From contig JAHFTX010000008.1 in assembly GCA_023265395.1 (NCBI GenBank), positions 21,447 through 85,446 on the forward strand: a DNA stretch of 64,000 nucleotides, given 5' to 3'. How positions within the stretch are numbered: the first letter of the stretch is position 1; every line of letters begins with the position of its first letter. Source of the DNA: Thermoplasmata archaeon (GTDB lineage Archaea > Thermoplasmatota > DTKX01 > JAHFTX01). Position numbers and translations under genes: made by a program. Of the stretch, positions 1 to 9,206 are shown piece by piece. The notes beneath the pieces were generated by a model that saw nothing but the letters and a program-made list of their open reading frames with translations, had not been told where the DNA came from and searched no databases.

Positions 1-569
1 GAAAGGGGATCGACCTGCCGAACCCTACCATCAAGATTGAGAACGTGGTCGCTTCGACTGCGCTGGGCAGCGCGCTTGACCTTCAGACCATCGCATTGTC
101 GCTGGTTGACGCCGAGTACGAGCCCGAACAGTTTCCCGGGCTCATCTACCGGATGAAGAAGCCCAAGACCGCCACCTTGATCTTCCGAAGCGGCAAGGTC
201 GTCTGCACCGGTGGTAAGTCCTTGCTGGACGTCCAGACGGCGATCGCCCATGTGATCACGGAGATCGAGAAGGCTGGTATCTCCGTCAACCGCAACCCCG
301 AGATCATCATCCAGAACATCGTCGCCAGCGCTGACCTGGGCTCGAAGATCAACCTCAACGCCATCGCCATCAGTCTCGGCCTCGACAAGGTCGAGTACGA
401 GCCCGAACAGTTCCCCGGCCTCGTCTACCGTCTCGACCACCCCAAGGTGGTCCTGCTCCTCTTCGGCAGCGGGAAGCTCGTCTGCACCGGGGCCAAGAAG
501 CCCTCCGATGTCGACGAGGCCGTCGACAAGATCACCATCGAGCTACGCGACGCGGGCCTGCTCCAGTAG
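1..569 (+). CDS. tbp: TATA-box binding protein (TBP), 5' truncated by window edge
   Basis: Open from the window start (KGIDLPNPTIKIENVVAST...); two TBP half-repeats, each with EYEPEQFPGLxYR and F(R/G)SGKxVCTGxK. Confidence 0.96.
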   Translation, partial: KGIDLPNPTIKIENVVASTALGSALDLQTIALSLVDAEYEPEQFPGLIYRMKKPKTATLIFRSGKVVCTGGKSLLDVQTAIAHVITEIEKAGISVNRNPEIIIQNIVASADLGSKINLNAIAISLGLDKVEYEPEQFPGLVYRLDHPKVVLLLFGSGKLVCTGAKKPSDVDEAVDKITIELRDAGLLQ

Positions 570-617
570 TCTTGTGCGCAGCACGCGCGCGGGCCCTCGC
601 TCGCAGGAGGGTTCGTC

Positions 618-1475
618 ATGGGCCGCACGCCACTGGATGGGTATGACGGGCCAGTCCTCGACAACCACTTCCACCTCGACGACGCGGGGGCAAACGTCGC
701 AGCTGCCGCGGAGTTCCAGCGGGCTGGCGGCACCCACCTGCTGCTGGTGCACAAGCCTTCATGGCACGAGGTGGACCGCCCCACACTCGAGGAGAGCTAC
801 GCAGCGACGATCCGCATGGCGGGACGGCTTCGGGCCGAACTCGGATTGGTCGTCGGCGTGTGCCTTGGCCCGCATCCGGCCTTCGTCTCCGTCCTGCGGG
901 ACCGGCTGAGCCTCCAGGAGCGCAGGGCGTTCCTGAGGATGGGCGTCGAGCTGGCGGCGCAGTACGTCCAGGAAGGGGAGGCTGTCGCCATCGGCGAGGT
1001 CGGCCGTCCGCACTATCCCGTCCCTGCGGAGGAGCAGGCGCTCTCGGAGGAGGCGCTGCTGCTGGCGGCGCAGCGCGCCAAAGAGGTCGAATGCCCACTG
1101 ATCCTGCATACGGAGGAGGCCAGCGCCCAGACCTACGCCTTCCTTGCGCAGATCGCCGACGCGGCGGGATTGCCCCGCGCCCGCATGGTCAAGCACTTCG
1201 CCGGCCCACAAGTGCTGCCGGAGGAGAACCTCGGCCTGCTGCCCTCGGTCCTGGCGTCACGTCAGAACGTCGACGCTGCAGCGGACAAGAGCGATCGCTT
1301 CCTGCTGGAGACCGACTACCTCGACGACCCGAGACGGCCCGGAGCGGTACTCGGGCCGCGCAGCGTCCCCAAGGCCTGCGCGCGGTTGCTGGCGCGCGGA
1401 TGGGATTCCGAGCGCTTGTGCCGACTCCATCTGCAGGGGATCAATGGCCTCTACCGCCTGCCCCCGGGGCGTTGA
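618..1475 (+). CDS. TatD-like metal-dependent hydrolase
   Basis: DNHFHLDD N-terminal motif, AIGEVGRPHY, LILHTEEAS, FLLETDYLDDP; ribosome-binding-like aggaggg upstream. Confidence 0.75.
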   Translation: MGRTPLDGYDGPVLDNHFHLDDAGANVAAAAEFQRAGGTHLLLVHKPSWHEVDRPTLEESYAATIRMAGRLRAELGLVVGVCLGPHPAFVSVLRDRLSLQERRAFLRMGVELAAQYVQEGEAVAIGEVGRPHYPVPAEEQALSEEALLLAAQRAKEVECPLILHTEEASAQTYAFLAQIADAAGLPRARMVKHFAGPQVLPEENLGLLPSVLASRQNVDAAADKSDRFLLETDYLDDPRRPGAVLGPRSVPKACARLLARGWDSERLCRLHLQGINGLYRLPPGR

Positions 1476-1481
1476 GGCCAC

Positions 1482-2210
1482 CTACGTGGTGGGCGGGGTC
1501 AGCTTGGCCAAGAAGGCGCCCAGGGCATCGCCGTCGATCTCCTGGTAGCCGCCGTCGGTCGAGAGCACGGCCAGCTCGAGGTTGTCGACGGTCAAGTCCT
1601 CATCGTACTGGTCAGCGATGGCATGGAGGGCTAGCTCGATCGCCTCGTCCTTGGTCAGTCCCTTGTGCCAGTGCACCTCGAGGTAGGCCTGTACCTTGGC
1701 GGTACCTCGGCCTATCCCCCCCGCGTAGATGGACCGGTAGGCACCGCTGGGGTCGGTCTCAAAGAGCGCCGGCACCCCTGCGTCGATCCCGCAGATCAGG
1801 AGCGCAGCCCCAAAGGGGCGAACGCCACCGTGTTGGGTGTAGCCTTGCTTGACCTCGCAGATTGCCCGGGCGAGCATGCCCACAGGGAGCTCCTCGCTGT
1901 AGCGGATGCGGTTGTTCTGGCACTCGACCCGGGCGATGTCGATGAGCACACGGCTATCGGCCACCAGCCCGCTGCTGGCGACGGCGATGTGCTGGTCGAT
2001 CACATACAGCTTCTTGGTGTGTGCCGGCTCGATGAGGCGCGAGTGAATCCGCCGCTCGGCCAGGAGCACGACGCCATTGTCATAGAGGACGCCCAAGGCG
2101 GTCGCCCCGCGCTTGACCGATTCGCGGGCGTACTCGACCTGGAAGATCCGGCCCTCAGGAGAGATGATGGTGATGCCGAAGTCGTAGTCCTGGTCTTCGT
2201 GCTCGGGCAT
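1482..2210 (-). CDS. psmA: Proteasome subunit alpha
   Basis: YDFGITIISPEGRIFQVEYARESVKRGATALG; ATG at 2210 chosen because a TATA box lies about 27 nt upstream. Confidence 0.95.
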   Translation of the reverse strand: MPEHEDQDYDFGITIISPEGRIFQVEYARESVKRGATALGVLYDNGVVLLAERRIHSRLIEPAHTKKLYVIDQHIAVASSGLVADSRVLIDIARVECQNNRIRYSEELPVGMLARAICEVKQGYTQHGGVRPFGAALLICGIDAGVPALFETDPSGAYRSIYAGGIGRGTAKVQAYLEVHWHKGLTKDEAIELALHAIADQYDEDLTVDNLELAVLSTDGGYQEIDGDALGAFLAKLTPPTT

Positions 2211-2231
2211 CGAAGCGCCGACGGCACCGGT

Positions 2232-2242
2232 GCTATATAAAA
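2232..2242 (-). promoter_or_regulatory. TATA box for psmA (minus-strand TTTTATATAG), implying a leaderless transcript
   Basis: Matches archaeal TTTAWATA; centre about 27 nt before ATG. Confidence 0.75.
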
Positions 2243-2315
2243 GGCCATCGTGGAGCCCGCAGCTCTGCCGAGCCTGGGCCACCATGGCGCTCCCCGATGG
2301 GCCGCTCCGGGCACA

Positions 2316-2342
2316 ACCGGCCGAGGGCCGGTGGTCTTTTTT
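2316..2342 (+). terminator. Hairpin ACCGGCC-GAG-GGCCGGT followed by GGTC and T6
   Basis: Perfect 7-bp inverted repeat, 3-nt loop, then TTTTTT, in the hisG upstream region. Confidence 0.45.
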
Positions 2343-2362
2343 GGTGGTCGAGAGGTGTGGCG

Positions 2363-3232
2363 ATGATGCACCTGCGGATTGCGGTCCCCAACAAGGGTCG
2401 GCTGGCCACTCCCGCCATCGAGTTGCTCAAGGCCATCGGCCTGCCCCTAGAGGAGAGCGTGCTTACCGACCGAAAGCTCCTGGCCAAGGTGGGCAAAGGG
2501 CAGACCGTGCTGCTGGCCCGTGCGGCGGACATCCCCCAGTATGTCGCCGGCGGGGCGGCCGATGTCGGGATCACGGGGGTCGACCTCCTCGAGGAATCGG
2601 CCGCGGCAGTCGAGAGACTTCAGCCGCTGGGCTTTGGGCGCTGCCGTCTGGACGTCGCGGTCCCCCAGGACTCGCCGATCACCACCCTCACGCAGATCCC
2701 CCCAGGCTCGGTGGTCGCGACCTCCTTCCCTGCGGTCGTCGAGCGGCATTTCGCTGCTGCGGGACTGCCCGTGACGGTACGCACCGTCAGCGGGGCGACC
2801 GAGGTCACCACCCACATCGGGGTCGCTGACCTGATAGTCGATCTGACGGCCAGCGGGACGACCCTGCAGCAGAACCAACTCCGGGAGATCGGCACGATCC
2901 TCCAAAGTGAGGCGGTGCTCGTGGGCAACCCGACCTTCGTCGCAGCCCACGCGTCCGAAGTCGCCGAGCTGACCGCCACCATCCGTTCGGTCCTCGATGC
3001 CCGCCTGAGGCGCTACCTGATGGCAAACGTCCCCCGGGCACGCCTCGAAGCGGTGCGAGAGGTGCTGCCTGGACTGGACGGGCCGACGGTGATGGATCTG
3101 ATGGGCCGCCCCGACTGGGTCGCGATTCACGCCGTCGCGGGTGAGCGCGAGGTCAATGGAATCGTCGCTGCGTTGCGCTCTCTGGGAGCGACGGGTATCC
3201 TGGTGATGCCCATCGAGCGGATGGTCCCGTAA
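2363..3232 (+). CDS. hisG: ATP phosphoribosyltransferase (long form)
   Basis: MMHLRIAVPNKGRL..., DVGITGVDLL, DLIVDLTASGTTLQQN; C-terminal regulatory-like domain. Confidence 0.95.
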   Translation: MMHLRIAVPNKGRLATPAIELLKAIGLPLEESVLTDRKLLAKVGKGQTVLLARAADIPQYVAGGAADVGITGVDLLEESAAAVERLQPLGFGRCRLDVAVPQDSPITTLTQIPPGSVVATSFPAVVERHFAAAGLPVTVRTVSGATEVTTHIGVADLIVDLTASGTTLQQNQLREIGTILQSEAVLVGNPTFVAAHASEVAELTATIRSVLDARLRRYLMANVPRARLEAVREVLPGLDGPTVMDLMGRPDWVAIHAVAGEREVNGIVAALRSLGATGILVMPIERMVP

Positions 3233-3255
3233 GGACGGGGCCAGGAGCCGAGTGG

Positions 3256-4557
3256 ATGTACGTCGGTCCGGTCGAGGGTCTGCCAGCAGGATTGCGAGCT
3301 CTGCTCTTCGACCGGGAGGCAGTCATCCGCGCGGCCGAGCGCGCGGTCGTTCCCATCATCGAAGCCGTGCGCCGTGAGGGCGACCTCGCGCTCTTGCGCC
3401 TGACCAAGGAATTCGACGGCGTCGAGCTGCAGGCGACGGACCTGGCGTTGGACCCTCGAGGCCTTGCCGACCCGACACCCGAGCTCCCCAAGATGGTGCT
3501 TGCCGCCACGGAGACCGCGATGACGCGAGTGATAGCCTATCACCGACGCCAATGGTCCGTGCGCCAGCTCGAAGCCGATGGTGCCACGGGGCGATGGACC
3601 GTTCCCGTCGATTCGGTGGGTCACTACGTCCCCGGCGGCCGTGCCGCCTATCCCTCCTCGGCAATCATGACTCTGGCCCCCTCGCTGGTCGCGGGCGTCA
3701 GAGAGCGGCACCTGTGCACGCCGCCGACCGCATCGGGCCGCGTGCACCCTCTGACGCTATGGGTCGCACGGCGCATGGGCGTGACATCCCTCCACCTGGT
3801 CGGGGGCGCGCAGGCGATCGCCGCGATGGCGCTTGGGACGCCTTCGGTGGCTCGGGTCGACCGGATCGTCGGACCGGGTAACGCCTACGTGGTGGCGGCC
3901 AAGCGGGCGCTGCGCCACGAGGTCGAGAGTGACTCCTACAGCGGTCCTTCGGAGCTCCTCGTCATCGCCGATCACAGTGCGACCCCGCATGCTGCTGCCA
4001 TCGCCGCCGACCTCATCGCCCAAGCAGAGCATGACCCCGCTGCCAGCGTGGTGCTGTTGACCGACAGCGAGGCCGTGCTCGACTCCGTCACCGCCCAGGT
4101 GCGGGAGCAGCTTGCGGATCTCCCGCAGGGGAAGACTGCCAGCGCAGCAATGGCCTCGGGCGGTGCGCTGCTGCTCTTGCCCGATCTCCCGTCGATGGTC
4201 GCTTGGGCGGAGCGTTTCGCGCCCGAGCATCTGAGCCTGCTGGTCGCCGCACCAGAGCACGTGCTCCCCCAGTTGCGCCACGCCGGCGCCATCTTCGTCG
4301 GCCCCGAATCGGCGGTCGCCTTGGGGGACTATGTTGCCGGGCCCAACCATGTCCTGCCGACCGGTGGCGCTGCAGCGCGGCACAGCGGGCTGTCGGTCGA
4401 CTCCGTCAGCCGCTCCTTCTGCGTGGTGCGCATCGACGCTGCGACACTCTCGCAACTGGGGCCCGTCGCAGTAACATTGGCGCGCCTGGAGGGACTCGAG
4501 GGCCATGCCCGATCCCTCGAGGTGCGGCTCCAATCCGTGCCGGAGCCGCGGAGATGA
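3256..4557 (+). CDS. hisD: Histidinol dehydrogenase
   Basis: VPGGRAAYPSS, VDRIVGPGNAYVxxAK, SGPSELLVIAD, EHLSL, GPNHVLPTGGAAR. Confidence 0.97.
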   Translation: MYVGPVEGLPAGLRALLFDREAVIRAAERAVVPIIEAVRREGDLALLRLTKEFDGVELQATDLALDPRGLADPTPELPKMVLAATETAMTRVIAYHRRQWSVRQLEADGATGRWTVPVDSVGHYVPGGRAAYPSSAIMTLAPSLVAGVRERHLCTPPTASGRVHPLTLWVARRMGVTSLHLVGGAQAIAAMALGTPSVARVDRIVGPGNAYVVAAKRALRHEVESDSYSGPSELLVIADHSATPHAAAIAADLIAQAEHDPAASVVLLTDSEAVLDSVTAQVREQLADLPQGKTASAAMASGGALLLLPDLPSMVAWAERFAPEHLSLLVAAPEHVLPQLRHAGAIFVGPESAVALGDYVAGPNHVLPTGGAAARHSGLSVDSVSRSFCVVRIDAATLSQLGPVAVTLARLEGLEGHARSLEVRLQSVPEPRR

Positions 4558-5669
4558 GCGTCCCTCCCCTCGATGGCGCAGCCCTGGCATCAGCCCTAGC
4601 GCGCCCAGCGATTGTCGGGATGACCCCGCAGCGCTACCCCGACCCCTCGGGGCTGCGGCTGGATCTCAACACCAACCTCTTCGGGCCCAACCCGGCAGTG
4701 GCGCAGGTGGCCGCCGCACTGGCTGAGGGGCGGCTCGACCTCACCCAGTACCCCCAAAGCGATGCAGCTGGCCTGCGCAGCGCCTACGCGAAGCATCTCC
4801 ACGTCGGGCCGGAGCAGCTCTGCTTCGGCAATGGGTCCGATGAGATGATCGACCTGCTGTTCAAGGCCTACGTCGATCCCACCGAGGTCGTCGCGTGGGC
4901 TGTCCCGACCTTCTCGATGTACCGGTTCTACGCCACGGTGGCTGGTGCCCGGGTCGTTGAAGCGTCGTTCGGTCCCTCCTTCAGCCTGCCCGAGGAGGAA
5001 CTGCTGGCAGCCCGACCCAAGGTCCTGGTGCTGTGCAGTCCAAACAATCCGACCGGGAGCGCAGTCGCGACGTCGCAGGTGTACCGTTTGGCGACCCTGC
5101 TACGGGATCGCCCCACTGCCGAGGGCGGGCCGGGGTTGCTGGTGCTCGATGAGGCGTACGGAGAGTTCGGCGGTGCCCACCATGCCTCATCGATCGCCGC
5201 GCATCCCAACCTCGTGGTGCTGCGCACCCTGAGCAAGGCGATGGGCCTTGCCGGAGCGCGAATCGGGATGGCGATAGCCGATGGGGCGGTGATGGATCGA
5301 ATCGCAGCGGTCAAGCCGCCCTTCAACCTCAACGAGGTCTCCATCGCGTTGGCCCATGCGGCCCTCGACCATCTCCCCTGGGTCGAACAGGTCGCCATGA
5401 CCGTCGTTCAGGAACGCCAGTGGTTGGCGCAACAGTTGCAGTCCCGTGGGTATGTCGTCCACCCGAGCAGTGCCAACTTCCTCTTGGTGCGACCCCCCGG
5501 TGAGGTCGATGAGGTGGTGCGACGACTGGCCGCCGCAGGCCTCGTGGTGCGCCACTTCCCCCACCAGCCGGCGCTCGCTGGTCACGTGCGGCTGACGGTG
5601 CCGCCGCGGGAGGTCGGGCAGCGTCTGCTTGCGGTGATCGACACGATGGGGGGGTCCGATGGCCGCTAG
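4554..5669 (+). CDS. hisC: Histidinol-phosphate aminotransferase
   Basis: ATGA overlap with hisD; LDLNTNLFGPNP, FGNGSDEMIDLL, CSPNNPTGS, LDEAYGEF, RTLSKAMGLAGARIG. Confidence 0.95.
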   Translation: MSVPPLDGAALASALARPAIVGMTPQRYPDPSGLRLDLNTNLFGPNPAVAQVAAALAEGRLDLTQYPQSDAAGLRSAYAKHLHVGPEQLCFGNGSDEMIDLLFKAYVDPTEVVAWAVPTFSMYRFYATVAGARVVEASFGPSFSLPEEELLAARPKVLVLCSPNNPTGSAVATSQVYRLATLLRDRPTAEGGPGLLVLDEAYGEFGGAHHASSIAAHPNLVVLRTLSKAMGLAGARIGMAIADGAVMDRIAAVKPPFNLNEVSIALAHAALDHLPWVEQVAMTVVQERQWLAQQLQSRGYVVHPSSANFLLVRPPGEVDEVVRRLAAAGLVVRHFPHQPALAGHVRLTVPPREVGQRLLAVIDTMGGSDGR

Positions 5670-6345
5670 GGTGTCACCGCTCCGGGTGCATCTGTTCGAC
5701 TACGGAGTCGGCAACATCCACAGCATCAGCAAGGCGCTGAGGGCGGTGGGTGCACACGTGACGATTGTCAGCGATCCCGAGCGGTTGGTGGGCGCCCGCG
5801 CAATCGTTCTTCCCGGTGTCGGGGCCTTTGGTGCGGCGATCGATGCCCTGGCACCGACCCCCCGACTCCGCAGCGCCCTGCGCCTGCGCCTCTTGAGCAG
5901 CACAGCCCCGCCGACCCTGGGTGTGTGCGTCGGGTTTCAGGTCCTGTGCCGCTCGTCAGAGGAATCGCGGGGCGCAGGCGTAGGAGTGTTCCCGACGGCC
6001 GTGCGACGACTGCGGCGGCCACCGGTGCCACACATGGGCTGGGCGCTGGTGACTCCTCGCAAGGGTCGGGGCATTGCGGCGCTGCGCTCCGCGCACCCCG
6101 CGCTGCGGACCCTCCCGTCCCCTCCTTATCTCTACTACGCACACAGCTATGGTCCCCGCGTAGACCGGTACACCCTGGCGCAGACGGTCCATGGCGTGCC
6201 CTTCGGAGCGATTGCCGCACGCGGCAGGGTCCTGGGCGTCCAGTTCCACCCTGAGAAATCCGCAGGGGTGGGCCTGGCGCTGTTGCGCGGCTGGGCGAAA
6301 TGGGCGAGCGCCATCGTGCGCGGCGACCCAGGAGGGGAGCGATGA
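5659..6345 (+). CDS. hisH: Imidazole glycerol phosphate synthase, glutaminase subunit
   Basis: DYGVGNIHS, GVGAFGAA, GVCVGFQVL (Cys nucleophile), VQFHPEKS; overlaps hisC. Confidence 0.93.
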   Translation: MAARVSPLRVHLFDYGVGNIHSISKALRAVGAHVTIVSDPERLVGARAIVLPGVGAFGAAIDALAPTPRLRSALRLRLLSSTAPPTLGVCVGFQVLCRSSEESRGAGVGVFPTAVRRLRRPPVPHMGWALVTPRKGRGIAALRSAHPALRTLPSPPYLYYAHSYGPRVDRYTLAQTVHGVPFGAIAARGRVLGVQFHPEKSAGVGLALLRGWAKWASAIVRGDPGGER

Positions 6346-7076
6346 AAGTCGTCCCGGCCGTCGACCTCCTCCATGGCCACTGCGTCCAGCTGCGCGGGGG
6401 CGATCCCTCGGCGATGCTCGTGGACCTGCCCGATGCGGAGGCCGCTCTGGCTCACTGGATCGATGCGCGGGCGCCCGCCATCCACCTCGTCGACCTCGAT
6501 GCGGCGTTCGGCGAGGCACCCCAACGCAGCCTCGTCGCCTGGCTGCTCCAACGTGCGGGAGCTGCCTTGGTGCCGGTCACGGTCGGCGGTGGGGTGCGCG
6601 ACGACCTGATGGTGGCATCATTGTTGCAGGCGGGTGCCCAGCGGGTCATACTCGGAACCGCAGCGCTTTCCGACCTCCAGTGGTTCGGTTGGCTGAGTAG
6701 GCACCACCCAGATCGGCTGGTACTGGCCCTCGATCATCGCGGGGGCGAGGTCGTGACCCGTGGTTGGACCTCCCTCAGCGGCCATGCCGTTCTGGACGTC
6801 CTCGAGAAGACCGCCGACCTCCCCATCGCGGGGGTGCTGGTCACCGACGTCTCGGTCGAGGGCGGATTGGGCGGAATCGTCGAATCCCATGTCGCGCCCA
6901 TCGCGACGGCTGCCAAGCGCATGGGGATACGGATGATCCACAGCGGGGGAATCTCCACGGTCGAAGACCTCGAGACCCTCGAGCGCTTGGGCGTCGACGA
7001 ATCTGTCGTTGGCTCGGCGTTTTATACCGGGCGGCTCCCTGGGACACTCTGGGAGGAGGCACGATGGCGCGAGTAG
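6342..7076 (+). CDS. hisA: HisA, phosphoribosylformimino-AICAR ribotide isomerase
   Basis: MKVVPAVDLLHGHCVQLRGGD; IHLVDLDAAFG; VTVGGGVRD; IHSGGISTVEDL. Confidence 0.92.
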   Translation: MKVVPAVDLLHGHCVQLRGGDPSAMLVDLPDAEAALAHWIDARAPAIHLVDLDAAFGEAPQRSLVAWLLQRAGAALVPVTVGGGVRDDLMVASLLQAGAQRVILGTAALSDLQWFGWLSRHHPDRLVLALDHRGGEVVTRGWTSLSGHAVLDVLEKTADLPIAGVLVTDVSVEGGLGGIVESHVAPIATAAKRMGIRMIHSGGISTVEDLETLERLGVDESVVGSAFYTGRLPGTLWEEARWRE

Positions 7077-7675
7077 GCTCGCATGCTCGGGGGAAGGTCC
7101 GACGTGCACCAGGATCGCTTTCGCGGCGTCGCGCGAAGTTGCAGCGCAAGACCCGTGAGACCCAGGTCGAGGCGAGTCTGGTCGTCGATGGCAGCGGTCG
7201 TTTTGAGGTCTCCATCCCCCAGGACCGTTTTTTGGCTCACATGACGGAGACCCTCGCCCGCTACGCCGGCTGGGATCTGGCCCTTCACGCGCAGGGGGAC
7301 CTCGACCACCATCTGGTCGAGGATGTGGCCATCACGCTTGGGCGGGCGCTGCGCAGCGCCATCGGCACCGAAGCCCCAATCGTTCGCTTCGGCTCGGCCA
7401 CCGTCCCCTTCGACGAGGCGTTGGTGGCCGCGCATGTCGATCTCGTCGACCGCGCCTACGCCGTGCTCGAGGTCCCCGATGAGCTGTACGAGCATTTCCT
7501 CCGCTCGCTGGCGTTCGAAGGCAAGTTCACCCTCCACACGCAACGCCTGCGGGGCACCAACAAGCACCATATCATCGAAGGGTCGATCAAGGCCACGGGT
7601 ATGGCACTGCGTCAAGCGTCGGCGCTGCGTCCGACGGTGCTCTCGACCAAGGGCACGGTGGCCAATCGAGCCTGA
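7064..7675 (+). CDS. hisB: Imidazoleglycerol-phosphate dehydratase (divergent)
   Basis: RKTRETQVEASL, LDHHLVEDVAITLG, NKHHIIEGSIKA; overlaps hisA. Confidence 0.85.
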   Translation: MARVGSHARGKVRRAPGSLSRRRAKLQRKTRETQVEASLVVDGSGRFEVSIPQDRFLAHMTETLARYAGWDLALHAQGDLDHHLVEDVAITLGRALRSAIGTEAPIVRFGSATVPFDEALVAAHVDLVDRAYAVLEVPDELYEHFLRSLAFEGKFTLHTQRLRGTNKHHIIEGSIKATGMALRQASALRPTVLSTKGTVANRA

Positions 7676-7678
7676 GTG

Positions 7679-8581
7679 TCAGCGGAAGGGCTGGCCCGTC
7701 AGCCGCTCGAAGAGGCTGATGTAGAGCGAGCTGGTCTGCGCCAACAGGTCCGGTGGGAGTGGCGGGATCGGCGGTTCCTTCTCTCCTCGCTCGCGCGCCG
7801 CGTAGAGCTGCCGATGGTACCCGCTGGCGCGATAGTGCCCCCGCACGAACTCCTTGGAGAGGTCCACGAGCTCACCGGCATCGAATCGGGCCTTGTCCCA
7901 GAAGCGGTCCTCGTCGGCGGTGCCGAAGGTGTCGATGACCATCAGCTGTCGCCGACCATCCAGGGCAAACTCCTTCTTGCCATCGACATGGACCAGACCG
8001 CGGCTGCGGACCGAGTCGTTGATGACGTCATCGATGCGCAGCGCGGTCTCCCGGAGCGCACCGAACTCCTGGCGCGACAACCCCGAGATGGCGCGCGCCT
8101 CAGTCTCGTCGAGCAGCCGGTCGGTCGGTTCGAGCTTGGTCGTGACCTCGAAGTAGGGGTCGGGGAGCTCCGTTCCCAGCGCGGCAGGACCCCGCAGTCC
8201 AAGGGCCTTGGGGTCAATGACGCCCGATTCGATCCGGTCCAGGAAGGACCCCGCGACATAGTAGCGCACGATGACCTCCAGAGGGACCATCACGTTGGTC
8301 GCGCTCGCCCCCCGTTTGGCGACGTCTGGGTCGACCTCGACCTTGCGCACCCGCATCGTGGTCGGGTCGGTCACGCGCAGGAAGTGGGTCGGTATGCCCT
8401 TGGCAGCGGTGCGCTCGAACCAGTGGGCCGAGGTCCGGCAGAGGGTCTCGCCCTTGTGCGGGATGAGCGAGGGGATGACCTTGTCGAAGACCGAGATCTG
8501 ATCGGTGAACCGGAACTCCAGCTCCGCCCCAGCATCGTAGACCTCCTTGACTTTGCCCTTGCGCACTAGTGGCAATCCCAT
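7679..8581 (-). CDS. purC: SAICAR synthetase
   Basis: RKGKVKEVYD, FTDQISVFDKVIPSLIPHKGETL, EVIVRYYVAGS. Confidence 0.93.
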   Translation of the reverse strand: MGLPLVRKGKVKEVYDAGAELEFRFTDQISVFDKVIPSLIPHKGETLCRTSAHWFERTAAKGIPTHFLRVTDPTTMRVRKVEVDPDVAKRGASATNVMVPLEVIVRYYVAGSFLDRIESGVIDPKALGLRGPAALGTELPDPYFEVTTKLEPTDRLLDETEARAISGLSRQEFGALRETALRIDDVINDSVRSRGLVHVDGKKEFALDGRRQLMVIDTFGTADEDRFWDKARFDAGELVDLSKEFVRGHYRASGYHRQLYAARERGEKEPPIPPLPPDLLAQTSSLYISLFERLTGQPFR

Positions 8582-8636
8582 CGCAGCGCTCTCAGCCGGC
8601 GAGGGGCAATCGGGGGGAAAAAGGTGGTGGCGACCC

Positions 8637-9107
8637 TCAGCGGACCCGCAGCTCGAGCTTCTTGTCGATGACGCGCTCCTCGTAGGAACGGCCCAGCCGG
8701 TAGGCCAGCCGCTCGAGCTCCTTGAGGTTGGCCATGAGCTCCTGCCGGCTATTGGTGTCGATCAGCCTCAGGAAAGTGTGCCGCGCCCAGAGCGCATCGC
8801 CCAGGAACCACCCACTGACCGCCATGGCGATGGGCATGGCACCTAGGAAGCAGAAGTCCCAGCGGCTCTTCTCGAGGGAGTCGAGGAAATCTGCGAGCTG
8901 ACCCTCGTGGGGACGCCAGTCCGGATAGGAGATGAAGATGACTCGGGTGAAAAGGGCGATGATGAAGAGGGCTGTGAAGGCGCCGAAGAGCCCGCCGCTC
9001 CAGAGGAAGGTCTGGGTCCGGATGAAGTCGTTGTAGCTCGTCCGAAGCCGGCCGAAGTTGACCTTCTTCTTGCGGCCCCTACGCTTGCCAGAGGATTCGC
9101 TGGCCAT
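8637..9107 (-). CDS. Hypothetical membrane protein, two predicted TM segments, basic N-terminus
   Basis: Hydrophobic stretches FGAFTALFIIALFTRVIFIS and FCFLGAMPIAMAVSGWFLG; no recognised family. Confidence 0.65.
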   Translation of the reverse strand: MASESSGKRRGRKKKVNFGRLRTSYNDFIRTQTFLWSGGLFGAFTALFIIALFTRVIFISYPDWRPHEGQLADFLDSLEKSRWDFCFLGAMPIAMAVSGWFLGDALWARHTFLRLIDTNSRQELMANLKELERLAYRLGRSYEERVIDKKLELRVR

Positions 9108-9206
9108 CGTCGACCGACCCGCTCATAGGAGCGCATTACGGCGCAGCGCCCCACCGGCCGTAAATGTTGGGGTGTGGGCGTTGGGAGGCCACCATCGCCC
9201 CATTGC

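Noticed and set aside
761-1852. 363-aa + strand ORF overlapping the TatD-like gene
   Set aside because: R/P-rich frame-shifted shadow; the 618-1475 frame has TatD motifs
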